A stretch of 64,000 nucleotides of DNA from [Phialemoniopsis] sp. UDSM-2020 (lineage: Eukaryota > Ascomycota > Sordariomycetes > Thyridiales > Thyridiaceae). Made by a program: the position numbers and the translations under genes. Under the pieces are notes generated by a model. That model searched no databases, was not told the origin of the DNA, and saw only the letters and a program-made list of their open reading frames with translations. Shown here in pieces: positions 1 through 10,828 of this stretch. The stretch covers positions 1,922,001 through 1,986,000 of the forward strand of contig JAEILZ010000006.1 in NCBI GenBank assembly GCA_018873225.1. Direction: 5' to 3'. Numbering within the stretch: position 1 is the stretch's first letter; the number at the start of each line of letters is the position of its first letter.

Positions 1-1141
1 CGTCACGACAGCAGACCGGCTGGCCGAGCTCTCCAGCCTTCCACCCTTTGAGGAGGACGTACCGTCTATGAAGCGTCATTCAGACCCTACAGCAGGATCT
101 GCACTGTTCAAAGATGCGCAGATCGCAGGCAAAGGCATCGGTCTTGTGGCGACGCAGCCCATTCGGGCGGGCCGCCAGGTCCTCAGTCGGCCACCAGCGG
201 TCATGCTGGACGGCAGGGCCGTCAACACCCCAGACAAGGCAGGCCTGGCTCGTTTGCTTCAAAAGGCTGCACAAAGCCTGCCTGAGCCACACAGATCCCA
301 GTTCTTCAACCTGTCGAAGCATGATCGGGGGACGACCCCAGGCGAGGAGGCATACGATATCGTCGCAACAAACGCATTCCAGACCAGTATCCTAGACAAA
401 GATTGGCAGTTTCATTCCAGCTTCACGGAAGGTACGTTCGGAATGGACTGTGCATATTAGCATCATCCAGCCTCTGCTAATGAGATCAAGTGTCCCGCAT
501 GAACCACGACTGCAACCCGAACTGTGCATATTACTTTGATCCGAGCACCTTCTTGCAAAAGGTCATAGCTGTGAAAGACATCCTTCCTGGGGAAGAACTC
601 ACAGTAGCCTACTACGAGTAAGTTCACAGCGGTATTTTGAACATGCGATTCTTCTTCAAGCTAATTACAAGCTAGCCCTCTGCAATCCCGCAGTGATCGA
701 CAAAGGAACCTACGCAAAACATGGGGGTTTGAGTGCACCTGCTCTCGGTGCAGTGCCGAGCCACATCTAGTGGACGAGTCAGACTCTCGAATTGCCAGTA
801 TCCATCGACTCTGGAAGGAGCTGGACGATTATTCAGAGCAGTCGACGGCTTGTCCCGATAAAGCAGAACTTCTTATCCAGCTGGATGAACTCGAGGGCGC
901 CGCGGGACGGATGCACGAGGCCTACTATCGGGCCGCTCTGGAGTGGAATGGGGTCGGAGAGCCCGTGAAGGCCATCCGATACGCGCGATTATGTCTCGAC
1001 CGTGGCCTCTTGCTTCGCGGACCGCATCGGCCTTTCATAACCAGTATGCAAGAGCTGATCAGAGATCCCCAGAGCCACTGGAGCTGGAGGTTCAGACTGC
1101 CCGGGAGCAGCAAACAAGCATCTCCGGATAAATCGGCATAG
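1..1141 (+). CDS. SET-domain protein (SMYD/SET5-like), 5' truncated by window edge
   Basis: Exons 2(partial)-431, 491-617 and 694-1141; introns of 59 and 76 bp with GTACGT and GTAAGT donors. The frame stays open upstream of the Met at 68 to the window edge, so the true start lies outside. Exon 2 carries the SET signature SRMNHDCNPNC followed by GEELTVAYYD, the AdoMet/lysine-channel motifs. Exon 3 opens with the post-SET zinc cysteines FECTCSRC. These are the hallmarks of SET-domain lysine methyltransferases of the SMYD/SET5 type, which in fungi act on histones or other proteins. The C-terminal 120 residues look helical, as in many fungal members. The family is secure; the substrate cannot be told. 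Confidence 0.88.
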
Positions 1142-2478
1142 GTCCGACACCGTCCAGTACTCAACAGCCGTCTGGAGGCGCGCAGATATTAGATGTGGCA
1201 ATCAGCTAGCCTAGTCAAGGCACAATACACCTGCTAGACTGGATCCCAGACATATTATCAAGCTCAACAACATAAGATGCGGGATCTCATGCCGGCTACC
1301 CGGCCTGTGGAGGCTTGCACCACGATAAACAAAATTTGGCCCCTTTCGAGCCAAGAGACCGTCGTATCGGTGGTGATAAAGACGCGTCTAGAGACCGGCA
1401 AGCTCTAAGTAACCATTGAAATTACCTTTTCTGGGCGATTTGCATCACGCGCCAGGCTATTGGCCGGAAGCTGTGCTACCCGACGGAGCAGTGCGTCCCG
1501 GGCGACACGCTAAGAGATCGCAGTGCTCTGCTAGCTCAGATCGAAGAGGGCTGATTTGGCTGGAAACAGCCCTACCCGGAGCTAAGAGGCTAGGGATCGA
1601 CGGGCGATTGGTAAATGCCCCGTTTTGATTGGAGTGCCTGGAAAGTTGAGGTCATGGGCATGCAACCTCTCTCCAGCCAGGGGCATGTTCCAAGGAATGT
1701 TTGCTGTGAGGGGAATGCTAGAAAGAGTAAGACGGCGTATGGTATTTGTCAATGATTTGCAGCGGAGAAAAAACCAAGTATCCCGTGTGTCACGGCCGTC
1801 GAACGCATTCCTTGTATATGATGAGAACTACCACCTCTGTAGCCAATCGCAATGGGAGTTCACGGCAAAGATGTAGGTAGAGGCTGCAACGAGTGTCTTC
1901 CTTGACCACGAGCGATACACCTAAGGTGGCAAGTGAGCGACAGCCTGCAGTCTGCCCTATCCCATCTAGTGAAAATATGACGTTACGCTAGATTCCCTTT
2001 GTTGAGCACTTGTCCTAGTCAGGAGAGTGGGAATCCCCAGGAAATTACGAAGTATAAGCTCGTCATAGTTCCCGCAGACTCGGCCGGCCCACATTCTGCG
2101 GATGGTGAGCAGGCCTGTGATAGGTTACTTTGATTTATCGTGCCGCGGGCAAAGCAAAATACTCCTCTGGGCATGAGTCGCAGCTTCTATCTGTCCGGTG
2201 CATCCGTTCCGGGGCATTCATTCCTCCATCTGAGCAGCTACTTTCTGCTGCAATCCTTGTTGTTGTGTTGAGATAGTTAGACGCTAGGTAGAAACCAGAA
2301 ACATCCTAGGAGGTCAGCGATGATCAGTAATGTGCGACTTGGTCGACGGGCCAAATAAAGATGCCCCAGGCTGCCCGTAGCCCGCTGTTCTCCCCCTTTC
2401 CCTTACCACGTATTGTCATCACACAGAAGTTCGGAGTAGCTTTTCAATAACTGTAGCTGAACGATCTATCCCACCAAG
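1142..2478. other. intergenic, no gene seen
   Basis: Only short open frames (83 residues or fewer) without family features or splice support. It holds the 3' flank of the SET gene and the promoter of the next gene. The last 100 bases before 2479 are pyrimidine-rich, as is common upstream of fungal starts. Confidence 0.6.
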
Positions 2479-3636
2479 ATGCATTTCAAAAGCACTGCTC
2501 TGGCTCTGGCCTCTGCCGGGCTTGTTGCCGCCCAACGCCCTGCGAACATGTCAATTTGCGACTACTACACGACGGCACTGCTCAAAAACAACACCGCTGC
2601 GAATCAACTTACTGTCCTGACTCTGGTTGTCAACACTGCTGTCATTGGGAACTGTATGTCACAAACATTGCCTCATAGTACCTCAAGACCTACTTACTAA
2701 ACCATCAACATCCAGATACGACCCCGAATGTCGGCATCAAGGTCGACGGTATCCTCGCGCCCGGCATGTACAATGGTACAAAGGTCAACCTTCTGCCTTA
2801 CTTCAACGGCGACCTCAAGTCAACCAACAGGGGTGGCGACAGCGGTGTTTCTGTCAACTTTCTCGATGGCGGCGGTGCCGAGCCGTTGATGAAGAACATG
2901 GCTGCCAACGACGACACCTCACGTCAACAGTATGCTCTCGAAACTTGCTACTTTGGAAGGTCCGGTACTAACAAGTTTTCCTCATCAGTTTCCTTCTTAC
3001 TCATCTCTATGAGTTCTTTGGCGCGCTCCTGGGCTGCTCCCAGTATGGCATGGCTGGCTACCCAGCCTATGATGGCCAGACCTCGATGGTAGGTCTTCAA
3101 TATCTTATCATGTTTACGTTTTTACAAAAATAGAAGCTAACGGTTCTTTTCAATCACAGTACAAGGTTCATCGCTTCATGGACCTCGGCCCCAACGAGCT
3201 AGGCTACTTCATCCAGCAGGTGGCCATGTCCGCCGCCTCTTTTGGGGTCGCCCAGGACGACCTAGAGGCGGTCGGCAAGGCCCTGAACGAGCTGTTCGGC
3301 CTGCGGTGCAGCCCGCCCGCCGGCGCCGTCCCTCCTACCGACATGCAGCTGCAGGCGATCTGCATCAAGGACACCTGCCCGCTCTCGCCCAACCCCGTGT
3401 GTGACCAGTACAGCGCCGCGGTGGCCCCCTCTGCCAACAGCACCAGCTCAGGCATGCCTCAGTCCACCGGCGGAGCCATGACGAGCCAAGGCTCCGGCTC
3501 TATGACGGGAACGATGACCAGCACCATGGCTGGGTCGATGACGGGTTCGCCAACTTCGGCGCCTACGGCTGGTGCGGCGGTCCATGGTGTTAGTGCTGCT
3601 GCGTTGGCGGCAGCCTTTGCGGCCCTTATGATTTGA
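2479..3636 (+). CDS. secreted, probably GPI-anchored protein of unknown function
   Basis: Exons 2479-2653, 2716-2929, 2989-3088 and 3160-3636; all introns are GT-AG and the phases match, giving 321 residues. Residues 1-18 are a signal peptide (MHFKSTALALASAGLVAAQ). NMS, NNT and NGT sequons lie in the N-terminal half. A conserved-looking core contains FFGALLGCSQYG and NELGYFIQQVAMSAASFG and several cysteines. From about residue 225 comes a Ser/Thr/Gly/Met-rich stretch with repeated SMTG units, then a hydrophobic tail ending AAALAAAFAALMI with no charged end, which is the layout of a GPI-anchor signal. The core resembles a family I recall from plant-associated ascomycetes with no assigned activity. 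Likely at the plasma membrane or cell wall. Confidence 0.85.
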
Positions 3637-5715
3637 GGTGTTTGAGTAATCATAGGTGACAGTTTCTTGGACTGTGACGAAGTTGTCTGTTCCGTGGCAG
3701 TAAATGAGTACCAACTTGAAGGAACAATAATGTCTTATGTTGTGTAATCAATGAGATAACTCAATGAGATCCGTTTTGACTCTTGTGATATAATCTCCTG
3801 GGGACTTTGATATGTATGCATCTGAGTGGCTTGCAGCACAGGTAATCTGCTCATGAGTAAATTTTTCCTTGAATGAATGTAATTTGAAGCATTCGAACAC
3901 TGCATCATTCAGCCCCTTGATCCAACTGGCCTCCATTACTAGTACCCATGCAGTGAAGAGCGGATTTGGTTCTGGAATCAGTCCATTTGGTCTAAGGGGG
4001 AGTGATACCATTTTACTCTGTGCTGACTTCTTTTATTTAAGTGAAACTCCTTCAGGGAACTTTCTTCACCGCATTTAGAGCAGTTGGCATTGCTTCTAAA
4101 GAGATGCAGTTGAATGGTACGTGTAAATAAACCACATACTGCCCCTGAGATCCACGTTCTCACTTGGTTCTCTGCTTTCAGGCACAACAAACTCTGACAC
4201 CTTGGACCGACTATCAATTCTAAGAGGACTTTTCACGATCAAATGACGCTGATTTGATCGTCAGGTGCGCCTAAACTCGACCCTCTTTGGTAAATCACAG
4301 CCAATCAGTGAATCACCACTTCATTCAGGCCACATTAAAGCGGCTGGATGAGTGTAAATTGCCCAAATTTGGAGCACCTAGTCTTTGAGCAAACATTCAA
4401 GGTGTGGCATGAGTTTCGACAGGGGGTGTAGGCTACACCGAGCCAGCTTATCGTCGCCCTACTTCCCGCGAAGGGCGCTCTAAGATCAATTGACATCGAC
4501 GATGCATGCATACAAGTTTTAGCGCGAGATGCCTTACAACCCATGGACCGATGATAACCTCCTGACCTCTGTGGCCGAGTTTTGCAGACTTGAGAGACTG
4601 AGGATTTCGAACAAATGGCCACTGCGCCTGATATCAGGCTGCCAGCGATTAAGCTCACACTCTGCCGCTGCAAATCGATCGACCACCCAGCATTGGGCGT
4701 ACTTGCCGGGACCATCGTGCATGGAGCATGCCCAAGCCTTCAGCGGGTTCACCTGAAGGGAGCTTCAGAGGAGAAGGAAGAAAGTAATCATCGGGGCCGA
4801 GAGTGAGTTGACATGGTACAAAGAAGTCGCAAAGGGGACAATAAGGTATTACAGTTTGTACCATGGAGGGGCCGGGGCATTTGCAACAAAGGGACCATCA
4901 CAAAGACTTGGTCACAGTGAAATAGCCCTCGAGGAACAGTCATGAACATGACAATAGCTGGAGGGTGTCTTTGTTTTTGCTCTGATTTTATTAATGCGAT
5001 ATTTCCTTGCATGCAAGACAGATGTGTCACTAAATTGAACCATATTGAAAAGCTCTGGCTTTTTAAAGGGAAATTCTGAAATGAATCTTGCTGACACTGT
5101 CACCAGATAACGTGGCCTCTAGCAACGTACCCTTGCTCCTTTACCTGGCCGTTACCAGAAGGATATCGGAATAAGATGCTCAACTGCTTCGGTACCTCAA
5201 GACTGCAAAACTTTATTTCTACCATGGAGCGCTCCAAAGATCTGGACTCAGAGCCAGATAAACTCCTTTTTGGGATGCGTTGTTTTTAAACCTTTGGGAC
5301 GCTAAAACCTTGAATCTACGATGACTCCCATCCAAAAGGCGTGTACAAAATGCGTTGCCTTCCTCCCTCACAATGAAGCGGACCTGCCTCTTCCAATTAT
5401 ATAGAGGTGATTCACCATCAACAAGTCCTTTCATCACTTCCCACGTGAAAGAAGAGCAGCAGCATTCACGGGGCAAAACGCGAGACTTGGCTCAGTACAA
5501 GTTGAAGCGAACACATCACAACAAAGTGATATTCAACTGACTCCGATTTCTGAGCCGAGTCAACCTTGCCCTTCTTCCTTTCTTGTCAGACTTCTTCTTT
5601 AACACCTTCCCCAGTATCAAGCCCAAGAATCTGAGCTTTTTCTCTTGGCATTACTTCCTTTTGCCTATCAACACTTCCCTCTCCGATTTTGCGATTCTGA
5701 AAGACTCTATCCATC
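3637..5715. other. intergenic, no gene seen
   Basis: About 2.1 kb, AT-richer than the coding parts. Open frames (longest 126 residues, minus strand at 4335-4715) have no recognisable domain. It contains a perfect 10-bp inverted repeat at 4235-4261 and a pyrimidine-rich leader just before 5716. Confidence 0.55.
4235..4261. repeat. perfect 10-bp inverted repeat
   Basis: ACGATCAAAT at 4235-4244 and ATTTGATCGT at 4252-4261 are exact reverse complements separated by GACGCTG. It lies in the long spacer upstream of the first F-box gene. Nothing else identifies it as a mobile-element end. Confidence 0.6.
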
Positions 5716-7194
5716 ATGGTACTCTTTTCCGATCTTCCACCGGAGATGGTGGACAACATCTGTCGGATCCTTGCAGAGCCAGACAATGGCAGTGATTATG
5801 CAGAGAGCATGATTAGCCTTGTCCGTCTCGGTGAATGCTCTCACTACTTTCGAAGCCGGGTGTTGCACTATCAATATCGTCATCTCAAAGACTTTTGGGA
5901 CGGAGAATTGTCTAAAGGAAGCCAAATCAACCTATATCGACTGGCTGGCACTTTGATGCGGAATCCTCACCTTGCTCACTACGTACGAAGTATCGAGATT
6001 TCACGACCGCAGCCGCGCGACCTCAAACCATCCACTGAAGAGCTGGAGGAAAACCTCGAGGCAACAGAGCGACTTGTGTCCGACTACTTCACCACGCTCC
6101 CATATCCTGAGTACGACTGCCTCTCCGACTTTGACCGACACGATTCGTACGCTATTGCCTTTCTTCTCGAACTACTTAGCCCAACATTGAGGCGGCTCGA
6201 GATCAATATGCCAGCTCCTCTCGGCGAAAGCATCACGCACGTCAGTGACCAGGAGGCGCCTGACGAGGACGGCAGCATTCAATATGATCGAACATCAGCG
6301 TTGACAACACTTGCCACCCTCGAAGAGCTCATTCTTCGGTACGACTGGTACGCAAGGCCAGTTTGTTTCGATGGCATGGGTAGCCTGATGGCCGCAGCAC
6401 CCAACTTGAAGATTCTGCATCTCCACAGATTCTCTGGCCTCATGGATAAAGGCGCCTACTGGGACGGCTTCTGGTTCGAGAAGCTAGAGAGGCTCACCAT
6501 TACGGAATCCATCCTCCAAGAAAATGAATTGAAAGATTTCATTTCATGGAGTCCTAATTTGCAGCACTTTGCTTACGCCGAGCGTTTCGCGTCTGAACTT
6601 CTTACGGCTATGATGCCCACGCGGTTCTTAAGCTTATTGGAGCCAATTAGTCGGACGCTCAAGTCGCTCAACCTGGATTTTATCGCTGGTGAGGATAGTT
6701 TCGACCTCCTCACTAGTCTCTCGGGCTTTCCCGCCCTTACGGATGTGGTGTGTAACCGAGGGTCAATCCTCCGCAACGACGAGCGCTACATTACTTGCCT
6801 TGCCTCAACAGTCACACGTCTGGAGCGAATCACCATCTCGTACTTGAGGGAGGATGATATGGATGCCGTGAAAAGGATGGCTAGGGATGCCCGTGACGGC
6901 AAACACCCGTACCTGAGGACAGTCACAATTCATGGAGACATCTGGGACTGTAGCATGGATTTGCAGGAACAGAAGAACTGGTTGTCCGAGAACTTTGCGA
7001 CAAACCATGTGGACTTCGATATCCTGCCACGGACACTGAAGGAAGAGGAAGAAGACAGGGAGAACAGGATTAGGGTTGACATGGAGTGTGGTGATCGTTA
7101 TATCAGGCGTTCCTACAACATATGGCATTCTCTCGACCACTGGTGGCTACCAGGTACTGAGTGTCAACATGCCAACCACGCAAGCAAGGCATGA
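5716..7194 (+). CDS. F-box-like protein, tandem copy 1
   Basis: Single open frame of 492 residues, no intron needed. The N-terminus (LFSDLPPEMVDNICRIL) fits an F-box, the segment that binds Skp1 in SCF ubiquitin ligases. The rest has scattered leucine-rich, LRR-like segments such as LKILHLHRF and LEELILRYD, which would be the substrate-recognition part. The last 60 residues are acidic and basic and probably disordered. The next gene (8219-9643) is a diverged paralogue: both have the order LPxxxV..IC..LAE, then LGxxSHxFR and HQ/YQYRHLK..WDG. The substrate is unknown. Confidence 0.8.
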   Translation: MVLFSDLPPEMVDNICRILAEPDNGSDYAESMISLVRLGECSHYFRSRVLHYQYRHLKDFWDGELSKGSQINLYRLAGTLMRNPHLAHYVRSIEISRPQPRDLKPSTEELEENLEATERLVSDYFTTLPYPEYDCLSDFDRHDSYAIAFLLELLSPTLRRLEINMPAPLGESITHVSDQEAPDEDGSIQYDRTSALTTLATLEELILRYDWYARPVCFDGMGSLMAAAPNLKILHLHRFSGLMDKGAYWDGFWFEKLERLTITESILQENELKDFISWSPNLQHFAYAERFASELLTAMMPTRFLSLLEPISRTLKSLNLDFIAGEDSFDLLTSLSGFPALTDVVCNRGSILRNDERYITCLASTVTRLERITISYLREDDMDAVKRMARDARDGKHPYLRTVTIHGDIWDCSMDLQEQKNWLSENFATNHVDFDILPRTLKEEEEDRENRIRVDMECGDRYIRRSYNIWHSLDHWWLPGTECQHANHASKA

Positions 7195-8218
7195 CTTCAG
7201 GAGCCACAACAGGTTGATGAGAAACCATCCAGGCAATCAGACATAAGTTGTCTGCCCACTTCTTGAACTAGAAGCCTGTAATATATGCAAACCTACAGTG
7301 TTCCTGTTAGCGCTAGCACGCATACTTGCAAGCCTCATACGAATGACCCGAGATATCTATAAAGCAGGGCATCATAGCTGTCCTCTTCAGTGAATTTTAC
7401 CGAACAATGGAAATGTGGACGGCCACCTACTTTCTTGAAACTTGCTTGTCTACAGCGCCGCATGCAAGGTTTGAGTGAGTGCAAGAACTTGGTGAAAAGA
7501 TTTTAAAAGCAGCAAATAACATTTGCAGTGTCCATTTTAAGCACATTTATCATGGCACATACTAGCAGTGATTTCCCCGCTTGATGACTGAAGCTACACC
7601 ATTTGAAATGATGAGTCAATGCCTCACTTGTTTTCACGCTGACTTGATTGGTTATTACATGGCAATCTCCTCCTGTATCCAGAAGCTTTATTAATATTTC
7701 TTCTTGACAGACCCTCTTGTGGCTATTTATTTACCTTTCTTTTCCAATGCATCAGAGTTACTCCTCAGGATGTCTGCAGTGTATATAGAAAACCATTCAC
7801 GCATTCCATTTTTCACCTTCCTTGTCACCTTCTGTTCACCTGCAACTTAGAGCTGAGCCAGACTCTACTCACATTCACCAGCCAAAATGACAGAAGTGGT
7901 GAATGGCTAGTCGCCTTTCAGGTAGTACCCAACCACTTCTCCTCATTTCTTTTTCTCAACTTCTCTCGCCAACTTCTCTTGCCAACTTTTCTCTTCAACT
8001 TCCTTTTCAAACTGTCCTTCCCACATTCTTCACAACCTATTTCGCAGCTTTCTTGACAACGTTCCTTGCGTCGTCTTTAACAACCTTCTCCTCGGCCTTC
8101 TTTACAATCCTCCTCTTCAACCATCCTCCGCAGCAGTAATTCGATCCAAAATAGCTTGTCACTATTTCTCTCACAGTGGCTGCAGCCTCCGACGCAGTCG
8201 GCTGCACACACACTCAAC
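7195..8218. other. spacer between the F-box paralogues
   Basis: No gene seen. A TATATAG at about 7782-7788 could serve the downstream gene. From about 7915 to 8140 the strand is strongly CT-rich with imperfect repeats of a CAACTTCTCT-like unit, probably the promoter or 5' leader of the second F-box gene. An ATG-initiated frame inside this tract is low-complexity and not credible as protein. Confidence 0.5.
7915..8140 (+). repeat. CT-rich imperfect repeat tract (promoter/leader)
   Basis: Pyrimidine-rich stretch with recurring CAACTTCTC, CCAACTTTTC and CAACTTCC-type units directly upstream of the second F-box gene. CT-rich blocks next to transcription starts are common in filamentous fungi; here the repetition is unusually regular. 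Confidence 0.45.
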
Positions 8219-9643
8219 ATGGAATCTCTTCTTGGCGATCTGCCCGTGGACCTGGTACACATCATTTGTGTTCTCCTGGCAGAGCACTCCCCCGCCCATG
8301 ATTACACTGAGCGGATGTCTGCCTTGGTCAACCTAGGCCAAAGCTCTCATTCATTCCGAATCTTGGTTTTACCACACCAATATCGGCATTTGAAGAGTTG
8401 GTGGGATGGAGAGACATCGCACTCCATCGACCTTTTCCAACTGGTTCGAACCTTGTGGGAAAACCCACAACTTGCAAGATTTGTGCGAAGCATCGACCTA
8501 GGAAAGAAGCAGGCAGCGCCAATTACCATGTTCTCCAAGGTCTTGAGGGACCGCAACAAGGCGATCATGGACTGGCTGTCTGACCAGTCTCGTCACTCGT
8601 TGCTGAAACCAGAGATTAGACGGCTTTCCTGGGATCATCAGCATGCGTATCTCCAAGCCCTACTCTTCCAACTCACCAGAGATACCATTGGCAAAGTCAT
8701 CACTGATGTACCGAGACTTTTCGGCGAATGCACAACTTCCTTCCAAATTGGGGGACTACTCGCAGATGGAGACATCTACTACACTCGCACAACCTCAATG
8801 GCCCCACTTCAAGGACTGAAAGAACTCACGCTGTATGCCTCAGTCAACCACAGCTTCAACAACATGGTGGGCTTGGTGCATGCTTCACCAAATTTGAGGA
8901 GCTTGCAGGTGCATGGGGTTTCCAGTCTCATCCAGGATGGATTCTTTGAACTCAACCACTTGAAATCTCTCAAGTTTACACGATGCAACCTCAGCAAAGG
9001 AGATCTGCAAGCATTCGTTGCACGCTGTCCAAATCTCGAGAACTTCTCTTACTCGGACTGCCTTCTGGGGGATGATGAGGTCACCCGCGTAACTCCTCTC
9101 GGGATCCTAGAGGCGCTGCAGCCACTGAGACACGTCCTCAGGTCGATCACCATTGACAAGGCTGATACAATCAACTACATCTCGTCCCCTGTTCCTTTGG
9201 GGTGCCATGTGGACAACCTATCCGAGTTCTCCGCCCTCCAGAACATCACACTGGACCGAAAGTCAATGTTCCTGGGCCCGTCGCATGATCAGGATGACCA
9301 GTTCATGACGCGCATAGCATCAACCATTCCAGGCCTACAACTCATGACGATCACCTCCCTTACCGAAAGCGACCATAATCCTCTCCTTGAATTGGCTTCA
9401 GATATCCAAAATGGCAGACACCCCTGCCTAATGGCAGTGACCATCGGTATCGAAGAGTGCGGGGGCCGGACTTTCATCGAGAAAGCGGAGGAATGGTTAT
9501 CCGCGGAATTTGCAGCGGGAGATGTCATGTTTGCAGTTATGGGCAACATCTCAGAGGAGGAGGATAAGAATCAAGAGCAGGGTGTTGAGACAGAGGAGGA
9601 TATCGATGATGTTGGCGACTTAGCGGGATTGTCGATTTGGTGA
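8219..9643 (+). CDS. F-box-like protein, tandem copy 2
   Basis: Open frame with ATG at 8219 (context AACATGGA), 474 residues, no intron. An in-frame start 63 bp upstream exists, but its extra residues fall in the CT-rich leader, so 8219 is preferred. The N-terminus LLGDLPVDLVHIICVLLAE fits an F-box; later segments (LQGLKELTLY, SPNLRSLQVHG, FTRCNLSKGDLQAF) are LRR-like. It aligns along its length with the upstream gene (shared QYRHLK..WWDG block and SPNLxxLxxHxxSxL block), so the two arose by tandem duplication followed by strong divergence. Likely an SCF substrate receptor; target unknown. Confidence 0.82.
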   Translation: MESLLGDLPVDLVHIICVLLAEHSPAHDYTERMSALVNLGQSSHSFRILVLPHQYRHLKSWWDGETSHSIDLFQLVRTLWENPQLARFVRSIDLGKKQAAPITMFSKVLRDRNKAIMDWLSDQSRHSLLKPEIRRLSWDHQHAYLQALLFQLTRDTIGKVITDVPRLFGECTTSFQIGGLLADGDIYYTRTTSMAPLQGLKELTLYASVNHSFNNMVGLVHASPNLRSLQVHGVSSLIQDGFFELNHLKSLKFTRCNLSKGDLQAFVARCPNLENFSYSDCLLGDDEVTRVTPLGILEALQPLRHVLRSITIDKADTINYISSPVPLGCHVDNLSEFSALQNITLDRKSMFLGPSHDQDDQFMTRIASTIPGLQLMTITSLTESDHNPLLELASDIQNGRHPCLMAVTIGIEECGGRTFIEKAEEWLSAEFAAGDVMFAVMGNISEEEDKNQEQGVETEEDIDDVGDLAGLSIW

Positions 9644-9929
9644 GAACCTCTTTGTATGGACCACCCATTGGGGTCTTGAGTCCGACTTTATCAAAGTCTT
9701 TCAGCACCGAGTTTGCTGTTCTGGGGTCCTCCTTAACAAGATTCGCTGATAACTTTTCACGTTCCTATATGGTAGTTGATATGATAGGGTGTTGTTGTAG
9801 AACAGTATGTGGAAAGCATTTATCTGTGAAAGAAGACTTGAGCGCGAACAAAGGTGAAACCATGTGAGCTAGATGCCGTGTCCTTGAGACTCTATTTGAA
9901 AGCGTCCTTTCATAGCCATATCCTAACAA

Positions 9930-10828
9930 TCATCTCTTCCAATCCCGCGACTCCCGCGACCTGGACCTCCTCGCCGCCTTCCTAGCCTCCCTCGCCCTCT
10001 TGACCTCGCCAAAGATGGCCGCCAGCACCCAGAGGATCCACGCGACGGCAGCAACGACCGAGTAGGCCACCTTGGCCGGCACACCCGCCCGCGCGAGCCC
10101 GAGCCCCAGACCGCCATTGATGATGCCCAGCGTGATGAAGATGCGCCCATTCCAGATGTGCAGGTAGGACCAGATCTGGCGGCGGCGGAGGCGCTTGAAG
10201 CGCGCGTGGTGGATGAAGCCCAGCAGCGGCTGGAGGAGGAGAGCGGCTAAGACGACTATGCCGATGATGGGGTGGTAGTTGACGGCTTCGTTGCTCAGCT
10301 GGAGGGTGATTGAGGTTAGCCTTTGTCCGGGAACACGGCCGAGGATGGTCGGTGATGCCTTACCAGATTTCCGTTCCCAGAGGGAATCTTTACTAGGTGT
10401 ACCAAGTAAAACCCCAGACCCGCCGCTGCAACAAATACGGAGTATGCAATGATCTGGGTGATTGCGTGCGCCCAGATGGCAAACCTGCCAGGGACGACGC
10501 GCATCAGGATAGAGCCGAGCGGGAAGAGCGCCACGAATGCCACGGCCGCGAGAATGCCGTGGATGGTTCGGTAGTGTGTTGCCTCGTTGATGTCGAAGCC
10601 CAGAAAAGAGCTGCTTCCTCCAGATATCCCCGGGAACCCAGATGATGTGTCCGACCCCGAGCTGCCAGACCCGCCATAGCCTCCGTAGCCCGGACCGCCG
10701 CTGCCGCCCCAGGGGCCAAAGGCCGAGGCCAGGCCAAGTGAAGCTGTTGTACCAGTCGATATCAGCGCAAATTTCATGGTCCCATCAGACTGTTCTCACT
10801 CACCGAGCCACAGGGTTGTCGCGAGCAT
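9930..10828 (-). CDS. cytochrome b561-type membrane protein
   Basis: Preferred model on the minus strand: exon 1 10828-10804, exon 2 10743-10364, exon 3 10298-9930, 257 residues. Exon 1 (25 nt) ends at a perfect GTGAGT donor, and the junction gives the signal peptide MLATTLWLASLGLASAFG. The alternative single-exon start at 10777 also stays open but gives a poorer leader. A Gly/Ser-rich segment follows, then five hydrophobic helices carrying four well-placed histidines (TIHGILAA, WAHAITQ, NYHPIIG, YLHIWNGR), the haem ligands of cytochrome b561 proteins. No DOMON domain precedes it. The family moves electrons across a membrane; donor and acceptor are unknown. The tail is short and Arg-rich. Confidence 0.82.

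Noticed and set aside
8156..8218. Upstream in-frame start for the second F-box gene
   Set aside because: The extra residues come from the CT-rich leader; the ATG at 8219 has better context and matches the start of the paralogue.
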